Positions 1 to 13,300 of a stretch of 64,000 nt of DNA are shown piece by piece; the first letter of the stretch is position 1, and each line of letters starts with the position of its first letter. The stretch covers positions 75,632,001-75,696,000 of the forward strand of contig JAFFJZ010000001.1 of the NCBI GenBank assembly GCA_018340375.1, given 5' to 3'. Source of the stretch: Gonatopus flavifemur. Lineage: Eukaryota; Arthropoda; Insecta; Hymenoptera; Dryinidae. The notes beneath the pieces are model-generated. The model was given only the letters and a program-made list of their open reading frames with translations, had not been told where the DNA came from and made no database searches. Both the position numbers and the translations under genes were made by a program.

Positions 1-1260
1 ATTCTTTTTTCATCGAAACGTACTCGAGTCGATGTCACGTTACAAGTTTTTCTATGTAAAATTAGGAAGGAAGAATTCCTACAATGCAGGGTAAGATGAA
101 TAAGGGGCGTGTGTATTATACATCTCTTGGAGGTTCGAGTTTTTCCAGTAGCGGATGACTGTACGAGTCAGACATGCGCTCTTGAAAGCGGCAGTGCGAC
201 ACACGCAGAGAAAGCAGTGAGTGATAGAGCTCTAGGGCGAGACCCACAAGGGCCATGAGTTTCTCAGTTGGTCGCGCGTGTTATCACGTCGAGGATATAC
301 TTCGAGAGATAAAAATATCATCATCGTCTTATATTTACACACATATACATATACGACAAATTCTTCCATGATAAAAATGTCTCTGGGAATCGTATTACAT
401 TTGCAAATAAAATTCGCGCTTCTGTTCCGATTTCTCTCAACTTAACGTTATCTTTTCTTCCAGTCGATTAATCAGGGAAAAAATATCGCAAATTCAAAAT
501 CGCATGGAACACGATGAAGGAGACAATAAAAAAAGTGTATGATTTCACAACATTCGATCCAAGTCTAAAACAATCCTAACCAACATTGATTTCGCTAAAA
601 TATTCCATCCAAATTTCATCCTACGCAAACCAATAACGTATAATAACGTACATTTGAGGAACAATCATGATAATGATGACGACGACGACGACGACGACGA
701 GAAGGACAACGATGATGATGATGATGATAATTACTAATGGCAATGATGACAAATTTCGTGCATTCGACAGTTCCTTTCTAATGAAACTATCTTAATGATT
801 ATACCAGGATGTTGATACGATTGACAACACTTTACATGGTTCTTTGAAAAGTTCTCACATCGACATACATTTTACATCGAAACCTGACATGAAATGCTAT
901 ATATCAATTATGAGAAACAGGGAAAGAAGTTCGAGTTTCAATTTACTTGGCGTGAGTTCGTAACGAGCGGGAACGTAACTGTACACACGAGGCGCGAATA
1001 TTTTCTTATCGTACATAATATCGTTGTTGCGAAGTAAATTGGTCACCACGATGTTGTTTCTCGTGTCCCAGAGATGAACGATACGGTCCGTCACGTGTTG
1101 TCATTTTTATAATTCTTCGATTCGCGGTTTCCCTTCGATTTCAGTGATACTTTCGTTATTTCGCTTCCCTCATTTATGAATTCATCGAATGGAAATGGTG
1201 TCTATAAACTATTTCGTATCGTATGATGATCGGTTTAACAATTCCCCGAAATAAAGTTAG
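1..1260 (+). promoter_or_regulatory. Upstream region of R7BP with two GC-richer patches
   Basis: No recognisable gene. Two patches (about 150-300 and 940-1140) are clearly GC-richer than the surroundings, with CpG words such as GCGCGTGTTATCACGTCG. They may be promoter, 5' UTR or conserved regulatory DNA of the gene at 1261. The second patch contains an open frame on the - strand (1094-897) without a good ATG or acceptor. Confidence 0.3.
667..729. repeat. Trinucleotide microsatellite (GAC/GAT)n
   Basis: Runs of GAC then GAT units with a few interruptions. Confidence 0.9.
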
Positions 1261-1341
1261 ATGATGACGGAGTCGCCAACACCATCGACAAGCAAATGCC
1301 ACGAGGATAAAGCTGAAAAATCAGAAAAGGCAGTTTTACTG
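1261..1341 (+). CDS. R7BP: R7BP exon 1 (start exon)
   Basis: Two ATG codons in a row open a 27-codon segment (MMTESPTPSTSKCHEDKAEK...) ending at a GTAAAT donor in phase 0, which matches the phase-0 acceptor of exon 2. Its hydrophilic, Ser/Thr/Lys-rich composition fits the variable N-terminus of R7BP, and its last residues (KAVLL) join smoothly to QIQDINSQ. The intron that follows is 12488 bp. An alternative start exon elsewhere in that intron cannot be excluded. Confidence 0.6.
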
Positions 1342-4300
1342 GTAAATTATATTATTGTCATTTATTATTCAACTTTTTTTTTTGTCAATACGATTCTCTT
1401 TAGCTTGGAATTTTGATAATACGAATGCGTAGGATGATTCATTTCTATGGAGAAGAGACAATTGATTACCACTCAGCGAGATAGATATCATTGAATATCA
1501 TGAATTCAATTTCTATAATCATTCTCACAATGTATCGCAAACTATAAACGAGAATTCGTAATATTGTATGAAATGAATAGTTCACACTTGTAGGGTGAAC
1601 TACCTAGTAAATGAACGACTCATAAAAGAAGTGACTATTCAAAATTTCTGCTACCTTGAAATATTTCGTTTGTTTTCACAATAGAAGTAACTTGTTATGA
1701 AAATTATTTTCATGTAGCAGAAATTTGTAATAGTTAATTCCTTGAGGAATCGTTCATCTATATAGATAGTTCACTCTATGATTTATAAGAATAATAAAAT
1801 TTTGACTCGATACTAATCTTGTATATTCAATGGGAACAGTCATAAATTAAAATTTGGAAGTGTAGAAACTTTGGGTCTTGCTGTAAAGTATCAAACATCG
1901 AAAACAAAAGTTGTATTCTAATTAATTTTACATACTTCAAGCCACAAAGATTTGAAACCTCAATCTAGGAGTGTGTTTTGTCAAATAACCTTAATGGATA
2001 TTACAAATTTATGTGTTTCATTTTAATACATACTGAGTGTTCGAATCTTGTAGTCATTCTTCAAGTACTTCAAAGTGACTACACAATTGAAACACTCCGG
2101 ATGTGTAATCTTGTTATAAAGTTCTCCCTGTTGATTTCTCCGGATTTGCAAAATTTTTGGAGAAAAACTGAAGAAACTTTGCAAGGACGATTTTGCAAAC
2201 TTCCCCAACGGTTCCAAACTTGGCGAATCTCTATCGTTTTTCCAAGCCAATGATTCAAAAGATGATGGGCTGCATGTGCAAAGTGCATACGCGATTATAG
2301 CTGATACACCGAGAAAATTTCATACTCGGATTTATTTGGATTGAATAAATTTTGTTCGAATCAATTAAATTTTTATTTATTTCATCCAAATAAATTGTCA
2401 GCCATTTCAAATAAAATTTACTCCAATTAAATGAAAATTTACTGGATACAATGAAATGTTTAGTTCATAAAAAATTCATCGCATCAAACAGAAAAATCGT
2501 ATAAAATGTATATATCATATCATATCCTTCGTTTCAATGTGAAAATTTCTTGAAGAATTTTTATACATTATGTTCTTTCGACGGTGAGTTAGAAAATTAT
2601 CCAACCGATGCTGATTTCATTTGTTGTGAATTTGTATAGAAATCCCATATGAAATTATTTGAAACACAGATTCCATGTGTTTCATTTAAAACTGGACTAC
2701 TTTCCTTATCACAGGAGATGTTTTTAACAATCACACAACACCTCTTCACATGAGAATTTCATCCCACCGTTTGAACAACGAACGGATCCATAAAAATTCT
2801 TGATCTCATCACAACATCTGACAGATCTTCTCTTGATAAAACGTGTAATTCAATGCCAATCATTTGTTTCGGCCTGAATCGTGTTGTAACATTTTCAAAA
2901 AAGAATTCCAGCACTGAGAAGAAAGGTTTATTTACATATAGTTAACGAACGTATATTTGCTTATGTGGAAATCAATATTTATTTCATCCAAATCTATCAT
3001 GAGTCTGTGAAATATGATTTATTAACTATCAACAAACGTTTATTTCTACCCCATGTGTGTATGGACTAATGGCCTTCGAGACTTGTCTTGAACAATTTAC
3101 CAAACTTGGCCCAGGCTTGGGAATGATAAGATCAGGACAAGCTTGGGCCAGTGGTTTTGCCAGACCCGGTCCAATTCATTCACCAATCATCAACGAATGC
3201 TTCTTTGATCGCAGATATGGATGGAAAAAGTAATTGATTCATATTCCAGTTCATGACTTTCTTCCTCAGAACACGGTACATGAAACGATAGAAAAAATAT
3301 GACAACACTGGGACAAGCGTTTGGATTTGATCATTGGAAAATTTGCGTTCTTTGATATTTCAATCAATATCGATGGTATTCAGAATGAGCCAGACATTCC
3401 AAAATTCTGTGAAAAGTTCCTCAAAACCAGTTGATTTCCGTGTATGATTACATTCAAAAGTATCCTATTACCATTAAGTGAAGTTCTATCCTTACTTAGA
3501 TCAATAAAATCTGGCTTAGGGTGTAAAACTAGCGTGTAGGATTCATTATGGCAGGAAGATCAGGCCAGCCCTGGCCCGATGGTTATCCCCAACTCTTCAG
3601 CTATTATAGATTCAAAATTCAGTTAATATTTATAAACATTGTGTTACTCATGTGGGCAATATTGGCACAATTGTTCTCAACGAATGCTCGATTTTTACAC
3701 TTGTGCCAAGCTTGTACCAAATGTAGTGACCATTTCAAAAATATTAACAGATGTACCATGACTGACTATCCATTAGGAACAACGGGACAATCATGGAACA
3801 ATATTGGGCCAATTGTTCTTCACGGAGGTTTGTTTCTGACACATGTGCCAACCTTGGGACAAGCTTGGGTTTTTTTCAGTCTTGGTAATATCTGAATATC
3901 ACTTGTTTATTATCAACAGAATATATTTGATTCAACCGAATATTTATTCCCCCACAAGCAAATATACGTTTGTTGAGTACGACAAAACCTTTTTCTCAGT
4001 GAGTGAAACTAACGAACCTCATTAAAATAAAAATGTCAATAATAAGAAATCAGATCAAAACGCCAAAGACAAAAGCATTTCAATGAGTATTTCGACAGAT
4101 ATCACCATGAATAAAAAAAAAAAAACTCGATCGGATTAAACACACACACACACACACACACGAGCCATGATATTTGTTTCAATGTATTTCCAATCAGTTT
4201 TCCAATCAAATTCAACTTGAATCTCGTTCATTTCCATTACATCATATCGTTTATACTCCGCTAAGGTCAACGATTCTCGAAGGAATACGAGCATCACTGA

Positions 4301-7300
4301 TTCTTCCTTCCCCCTCATATAAATTTGTTGCCCTCGTTCACTGAGAAAGGTATAATAAATTATAAACGTATATAATCACGAAACACAAATATCTTTTCGA
4401 CATAAACTCAACTCTCCTCTGACTCAAAACATATGTCTTTCAATCCCTTAACCCTATCTCAACACCGTAATATCATTCTCCTCGTTCTTGTTACTTCTCG
4501 ATTGGAGGCAAATAAATTTGTCACGCGTTTAACGAAAAAGGTGGAATGGAGATCCGATCCATCTCTCAGTTTATATTATATGGAGAATTATATTTCCTCT
4601 TACACTCACCCGACCTATGTTCCCTTTTTTTTTTTTTTTCATTCAAGATCAATAAGTTTTCAATATGCTCTCAAAATATTGATTTCCTGCACTCCTTGCC
4701 CCAATTATTCAAGGACAGGTAAATTTTATTCGATTGATGTTACGGACGCATTTGAGTGAATTCTCCGAGCGATCATCACGATCCAACTTTTTCCACCACG
4801 AATCAATTGGTCCACGGATACACGTGTGGCGAGCAACGAGGTTTTCTCGAACGGTTCGAATTAAAGGGAGAAATTGAATCAACCAATAAAGTTGTGGCAA
4901 TATTTTTCTTTCGAGATTTTGCTATGAAATTCGAAGAGCTATATAGAACGAATAGCGTGGGTACGATTTCTTCATATTCAATTCCAATGCTGAATAGTTG
5001 AACTATCTGGTCAAGGATTCTCTCTCTCTCTCTCTCTCTCTCTCCTGTAATTGTGTTTAGAATTAGATAGGATTTTTTCATGCTGTTCAAAAGAATGGAA
5101 CTCAAGTCACAACCGGAATTTTTGAATTTAATTCTGAAATTTGTACGTTTGTCGAGTGCATTGAATTTTATGCTACAGAATATAAAATGATCTGGTAAAA
5201 ATTCAAAAAAGCAGTCACAAATTCAGTAGACTACGAGTTAGCAGAATGAAATGTTTTATCCAACGTCGAATATCGCAAAAATGTTATATTTTTTTCTAAC
5301 ATAATAAGCGCTCAAACAAATTTCTCATGTCCGTCCATTTTCTTTGTGTAATCGATCGATGAAAGTACACAGAAAAAAATATTTCTTTGAATCCAAGATA
5401 TTGTTATTTGAATAGTTCCGAATAAATATTTTTACAATTTGTTCTCCGAAGGATGGACCAAATAATAAATTATTTTGCATGAACAAAATATTTATTTCTG
5501 TCAAAGGAATGTCTCTTTGGACCTGTTCAAATAACAAACCTTAGATTCAAAGAAATACTTAATATCTCTGTATGTTATATTCATTGATAAAAAGCAGCAG
5601 TTTTGGTTACAGACGAGAAATGAGATATTTATTTCGCTAAGAATATCTTGGAACGAACGAGTCCGATTCAATATTCTTCCGACCCGAGAGCAGTGAAGGG
5701 CGATATGAGACAATATCAATATTTTTTGTAGAAATTTTGTCAAGTTCATATTGAATTTTATGAAATCTTGATCAAAACTCGATACAAATTTCATATAAAA
5801 TATCGGTATCGTGAAACACCGTCCATCACTACCCAATAAAGTATATCCGATGAACATCTTATGTCTTGCGATACATTTTTAACAAATCCAAGATGTCTTA
5901 TGACATACTTTTAGATATCTCGAACTTTTCTTACATCTCAACAATATCTTTCACGCGTAAGAAAAGCGTCAAACGTCTCCAAACGGTTTGAAAAAAAAAT
6001 TTAGAGGTATCAAGTTGAATTTCAAGTATACCAATTGTTTTTTATGCATAAATGACGTTATGAGAAGGCACAGGGGAACTTTTTTGTTGTATTTTCTTGA
6101 AAAATAGTGGCAGCAAAGTCTCTTCATAGATGGGGGATTTTTCATCATAATTTGGCGTACTCTTCCTCCATTTGTAGATAATTCAACAACCGAAAAACAA
6201 AAGAATTCCTCAAAGTAGTGGAAAAATCCTTCATTTTTGATGGCAAAACAATTCCCCCACGATGAGGGGACGTAATTTTTATTGAATTCTATAAAATTTT
6301 CATTAAAATTTGATATATATTTTATACACCATATTCGATTTCTCAAAATTCATGCATCACCAATCATAATATAAACTGTGAAAAGTGAATGTGGAGTTTT
6401 CCCCCAAATTCGGTGGCAGCAAAAATCCTCCATGTGGGGTAAATTTATTTCCCCCCATTCTGGGGCAATTTTCCCTCATTTGGAGGAAAATTCCCTTCAA
6501 AAAGAAGAAATTTTCTCCCACAATCGAGGAGAATTCCTCGAAAATATAGGGGGCATGCATTTCCCCCACATGACGGATTTTCGCTGCCACTAAATTTGGG
6601 GGGAAACTCCACTCACTTTTCACACTGTAGACAATAGAAGTAACAAATCTCCAACTACGTTTTTGGATTCATGGTGAATCTTGAAAATTAATCGATACAC
6701 TTTTCATTGCTCAAGATTTTGAACGATTTAAAAGTTACACGGAGAAAAAAAATTCCTTGTTCAAGCGAAATTGTGCTTATTATTATATCGACAGCAAACA
6801 AGTTTGCTAAAATCAACGGCACTTCATTCTCCTAGTGAATCAAACTTCGCAAGACTAACGAAGGGTTGATAATTATAACGAATCAGTTCGTAAACACAGC
6901 GCATTGTCATCGTTAGATCATTCAATCCAATTAGCGAAGACGGATTCATTAATATATTGATAATTGGAGTTAATTCTCTCTTCTCTCGAATTTCACATAA
7001 TTGGTATAGTTCTCTAAGAGACGATAAATACTCGAACCAAAGCTGCGATCGAAGACGAAAGAATTTATAACAAATAATTAATTATTACACGACCAGGTTC
7101 TTTAGATTGTTGTCGAAAACATCATTGAGTCTAAATTGATGTTGATAAAGTTACTCTTCATCGGATGGAAATTCTAAAGATGATCCCTCAACATTGATTT
7201 CCCTGGAATTTGTGTAAAAGTTCATAAAAGTGCACTCCCACGATACTAAGGAATAAGAAACCGAGCCGAGAGATCCTCACTCACTTCACAGATAATTTTT

Positions 7301-10300
7301 TATGAAACTTTATGATTGAGATTGAAGAGGGTTTCTCTCTTCACTTTCATTACTGGGATGTAAAACGATTGAACTTTTTTTATGACTTTCTGAATCAAGT
7401 GGCAAAAAAGATTGGTAACGATCAGAGTACGATTATATTAAATGTATTTTCTCAATATAATTTCCAATTTTTTTACATGATAGAAGAGATTGGAATGAAG
7501 AAATGTCAAGTGGGACATTTAAGCGTGTGATGAAATATCACTTATCGATTCTCGCGAAAATGAAGGTGCTCTCGTCTCGTCTTGCATCTTGAATTTCAAG
7601 CAACAATGTTATTCTTCGAGATTCACTCGCGCGAAGAATTCAATTCAAGTAAAAATGATGCTCGATTTCTGTAAAATATGGTACTTTTTCAGTTTTGTTT
7701 GATTCGATAAGGATGAGGCGAACATTCCAAATCGTTGTGGATTACAATTCGATTAAGAGGGAAAATACAAGCAAATGTACCTTTTCTTTGAGGATTTATC
7801 ACAACCCAGACAGCACAAATAATCATTTTTAATCCAGAGAAACTTCTGAAAGAACTTCTTGAACAGTCCCCGTTATGACAGTAAAAATATATTCAATATG
7901 AACTCAATGAATTCAAAATGCATACATGTTGAATGTCTGAATAGTTCTTTATGAATTCGTGATATGAATTCTTTCTGAAGATTAAAGTATTCATCATGAG
8001 TTCATTTTGAATTCAAACTATTCATAATGAATTCATGTTTACTGTCATAACGGGAGCTCTTTTCGGGCACTTTTGTGCTGTATAGGAATTCATTGATGAA
8101 AGATACAATTTTTACTTCAAACACACCTTAAATTGTACGTTCGGAACTATCTTTGTAATTTTTTTGAGACAAAAATATTTCAAAATGGCGGAGCTACGAG
8201 TTGATAGCTGAATTCCCAGGAAAAAGGAATTTCCTATTCTTTTCAATTCTTTCCAATTCGAATTCTCCGGAGAAGGAATACATATGAATAGAAAAAAATT
8301 GAAATATTTAGATTTCAATATCATGTATGAACTCCAGTTGATATTCTGTACCGAATTCTCCTAACAGAAATGAAAATCTTTTATTCAATTTTACGTTGGT
8401 GAAATTGAATTTGAATTCCAGATTTGGAATACCATGTGACTGTAGAATAGGCTAGAATGGAGGTGAATAGAATTTCTGTAAAATCAATTCCATAACTCCA
8501 AAATTCGAATTCAAATTTTTGAATTTCAATCCGATATTTTTTGCTGGAATAAAATTTTCATCTAAAATAAAAAAAGAAACCAAAATCCTATCGTTAAATT
8601 ATATCAAAATGCACAACTTGACGAAGAGAAAAACAAAAGATGAAATTTATTTACATTGCTCTTTGTAATTTTTAGATTAAAAATAAAAGTGTGTTTTCTT
8701 CAAAATGCTTCTGAATTTCCAATTTTTCATTTTCATTTGTTTTAACTCAATCGAGTTGTGCGTTTTCATATATTCCAACAATAGAATTTTGGTTCTGAGA
8801 TTTCAGAAAAAAATTGAGGTCTGTATAAGCTGCACGGCGCAAAAACGAGGGACCAAATTCTAGCAGCTGTAGTTCCGCCTTTTGGAGATATTTTTGTCTC
8901 AACAAAATTATAAAGATAGTTGGAAACGTAGATTTCAAGATGTGTGTTGTCGCATTAATGTATCCTCAGCCAATTTTTTGTGATCAATTCTCAAAAAACA
9001 GTACGTTCGCATGTATTTCCTCCCTCAATCACACGGAAATATGTTTGAAATTTTATATTGATACAGAGATTGAATGATCTTACGTTACTTCCCAAGCGGA
9101 ACAAGAGAACGTTAAGACTTGAAGAATCTGCGAACGAGATTATTTTAATTATCCAAAATTCTATTCATAATTGCCGACCTCTCTTATTGGAGTGAAAAAT
9201 TTATTTGACTTCAAATTTTCGAATGATTAATTATTCGTTATCAGATTTATTTCATTATCTAGTTACGTATTACCTACAAAAATACAATGCAGAGAAAAAT
9301 GTCTATATACACGTTCTCCTCTGTATATGTTTTACTCTGTTCCTTTTTCCTCTACTAATGAGTACATATCACATCCAATTAAAACATGCATTTCCAAGAG
9401 ATATCTCATCTTTGAACGAATGATTAAATACGTATCACATTTTCGATATTCTCCTCTTATTTTCATTACTCAGAGTAGAAACATTGAAATTACATGGACA
9501 TTTTTTACAGGGAGGTATCTAGTATAAATATTTTAATATACTTTTTGAGAAAATTAGATCCGATGGAAAGTCTGTTAGATTTTCATAGAAGCTGCATCGA
9601 ACATTGATTTCCAATGAACATTTGAATGACGTTCGAGAATTTCTGAGAATCTCTGAAAAACTCTCAAAATTCTAAGATTCACTGTAAATGTCTGCAAGTC
9701 TCTATAGAATTCAGAATAATTCTGAAAATCTCTGAAAATATTCTGAGCATTTCTGAAAAACTCTCAAAATTTGAATTTCCACACTGACAGAAAAACGACC
9801 TGGTTGAAACATTCGTGGCCGCAATAACTTGAAATCTGGTTCGAATTACCAGGAAATGTGATTTCGATGTCCAGAAAAAGTGGTTGCAGCAAAAATTAAC
9901 TACATTTTTTAGGTTAGAAAAACCAGATTCTTTTCTTGGTTCCAGAATATGTAGTTAATTTTGGCTTCAACCACTTTTTCTGGACATCAAAATCACATTT
10001 GCTGGTGAATCGTACCAGATTTCAAGTTATTGCGGCCACGAAGGTTTCAACTACGTCGTTTGTCTGTCAGTGCACCAGGGTTTTCAAAGCATCCAATGCG
10101 TCAAAATAGGAATATTCCATTTCATTTTATGGTTTCATTGTACACGGGCTAAAAATTTGATGATAATTCGGTGTATATCCCCCTCAAGTTTGGAATACAA
10201 AATTTCTTCGCTTTATACACAGTAGAGAATACGGTCCTTCGCATTCATTTAGTAAACCATGTTAGACGTTCTTTGCCACACGTGAGAGCCGTCGCAGTTA

Positions 10301-13300
10301 ATTTCTAGCGAAGCACGTACGCAAAACTAACGTCAGATTGAGGACTCTACCCGAAAGGAGTGTAATAACATTCACAAGAATCTTACTGTAAATTAAACGA
10401 ACATGCGTAGTCAAACAGAGAATTCAACTGGCATCTCTTTGTTTTTGTCTTATTTTCATAAAACAAACCCCTAGAATGGGAACTCATCTAATGTCAGTTT
10501 GATCTATGAGGGACCGTACATACCTCTTAATTTGTGTATCTGCCGTATACCTCGTGCATGAACAAAAAGAGCATTGTTCAACCATGTATCGTTCCACTGT
10601 TTCATTATGAAACTTCAGATACCTGATACACAAAGAACAATTTGAAAATCAAAAACTCCAGCCTGGAAGTCGGTATCCTCTTCAACGTTGAAGAAAACAT
10701 TTTATTATCTTCCCGACTAATCCAACGTTCTTGTCATACGCAATTGAAGGAAGAATAACTTCAGAATAAAACTCCAAGCTCTCGAAATGTTCGCAACACG
10801 AATGTTATAAAAATCACCTCAACATGTATTGACTAAAACTTGACCCATTCTCACCTGTACTTGTCCTTGACACAAAATAAGGGAACTCAAAGAGGTTAAT
10901 ACCTTGACCTTTTTCCCATTGTTACGGAAGGAAGTATTCTTGGGAAAATTCCAGAGGAACATTTTCGTTCGTAACACGTAGGACGAAGGTATATTGAGAT
11001 TTTCCAAAACTTGATTTCGCCAATGAAATATCGATTGGACATCGGAGCAAACTTTTCCACGAATTTCATTGAACAAACTTCCACTCGAATAACTCTTTGC
11101 TGTGGTTTTCGAATAGAATTGCATAGGGAGAAGTCATAGGTCGCTATGGAAATGAATCTTCATATATGAAATCGTAAATCAAAATCAGGGAGGACGAATT
11201 GTTCCTGGCTCGAATAATACACAATTCAGTAGATTCTTGTATGAATAATTTCGATGGTATATCTGAGAAATTCCCGCTATGAATTTATATGAAAATTTCA
11301 TAATTCTCATACGTCTAAGGATCATATAGTTTATCAAATCATATAGTACATATCAAATTTTCATCGATATATTCTGTAAAAACGGATCGACATCGTCTTA
11401 CAACGAAGATTTCAGTCGGAATATGGTAATTTCGGGGATTTGTATCGATGTTCACAGAACATCGTTATATCAGGTTTCATAAAATTACTATGTGAATATA
11501 AAATTGAAACTCAGTCTTGCCATACTGGCACAGTACTGTTCCCGCCCTTAGGAAAATTTACATCATTTTGACTAAAAAATACTTCATTTTTTCTACGAAA
11601 GAATGGAGAGGAAATGGAGTGTTTCGGTCAAAATATAGTAAATTTTCTTAAGGGTGGAGTCGTGGAGTTACTGATGCTGGAAAATTAAAACAATCGTCAA
11701 AGGACCAATTGATTGGACAATACTGATCCAGAGTCGAAATGGTACACGGAGAAAAATGCAAGTTGAAAATATAGTAATCTTTAACAAAAATTTGAGAATA
11801 TCTCTCAAAATCTGAGAGTCTTTCTTGAATATATGATAAAGATAAAACGGTTCACATTTCTGTTGAATTGTATTTGAAAAACAATGGAAAATTATCAATA
11901 CTTAACAAACAATAGAGAACAATAAGAATTTTCCAAAAGTCACGCATAAAATTTTACAAAGTGAACAATGGAATTTCGAAATTTCGTCATCCACTTCATA
12001 AAATTTCATGCGCGAGTTCCGGGGAATTCATATTATTTTCTATTATTTGTTGAGTATTGATAATTTTCCATTGTTTTTCAGATAAAATTCAACAGAAATG
12101 TGAACCGTGTTATCTTTATTATACCTTCAAGGAATATTCTCAAATTTTAATCAAAGATTACTGTATTTTCGACCTGCATTTTTCTCCGGGTACAAACTTT
12201 TTACGTGAGGCTCAGTACTGTTCCAAAGGAAAATTACTTTATTTCGACTAAAATGCTCCATTTTTCCTCCCAGTTTCTGTAGTAAAAATGGAGCGTGTTG
12301 GTCAAAATGGTGTGATTTTTCCTGAGGTTCATATTACAATATCGCCCGTACTACACGGAAAGGAAAGAATGGTAATATTTACCATGCTAACAAAGTATTC
12401 GGTCTTATTTTATATGAAATCGTGATTGTTACTATATGAGAAGAGAATTCATTACCATTTTTCTGGTAATAATTACTATGCTACATATATTTTATCACCA
12501 GAAAAATGGTAAATAATTCTATTCTTCCACAGTACCAATCACGAGTTAGTATAAAATAATAAGAGCGAATACTTTGTTAGCATGGTAAATATTACCATCC
12601 TCTTCTCTCCGTGTAGTAGTTGATACAACTGTGGCATTTTGTATGGCACAGCAAATGATGATGGTTGGTGGAAAGATTTTGATTGCGTATAGGTGACAAA
12701 CCGCATAGAAACTGCAGGGGAAGTTTTCTGGGTGTTTCAAAAACAATCTGAGAACCAATTTCGCTGTTATGTCAGCATGGAATTGCGAATCTTGATCACA
12801 ACTCTGACGATTTTTAAGACCCAATATTGTTTGACATCTATCAAGCAAATTATATCAATCGAGAAACGATAATGGCGCCACAGCCAAATTGTTTTCGCCA
12901 AAGTTTGGCGAATAAATTCGCGTCAGTATACTGGACAGCTTATTCATTCCCGGGAATTTTCACATGTGTACAGGTTAAAAGTTGAACATTGGCTCATGTA
13001 TGAATTTGATACACCTTATATACAGAATCTACATAGCATTCATTGTAAAAATTCCCATTTCAAAAATCACTCGTTTCGAAAAGAAAACAAGACACCCAAT
13101 AATGCAATACATTCTACAACAAATGAATCATTATACCGAGTTTCAAATTATATTGTATTTCAGCATTATACACGAAAAGACCGGGTCTATTCATATTTGA
13201 AAAAATGACTGTCGATTTAGGGAAAACGAGTATTGCTGAAAAATACTCGTAGCGAGTCTACTAAAAATTCGTAGTCGATCTCAAGTAGCACAACAGGTCA

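Noticed and set aside
6357..6623. Opposed 70-90-codon frames (6378 on +, 6623 on -)
   Set aside because: They are the two strands of a palindromic MITE. A palindrome gives mirrored frames without any gene.
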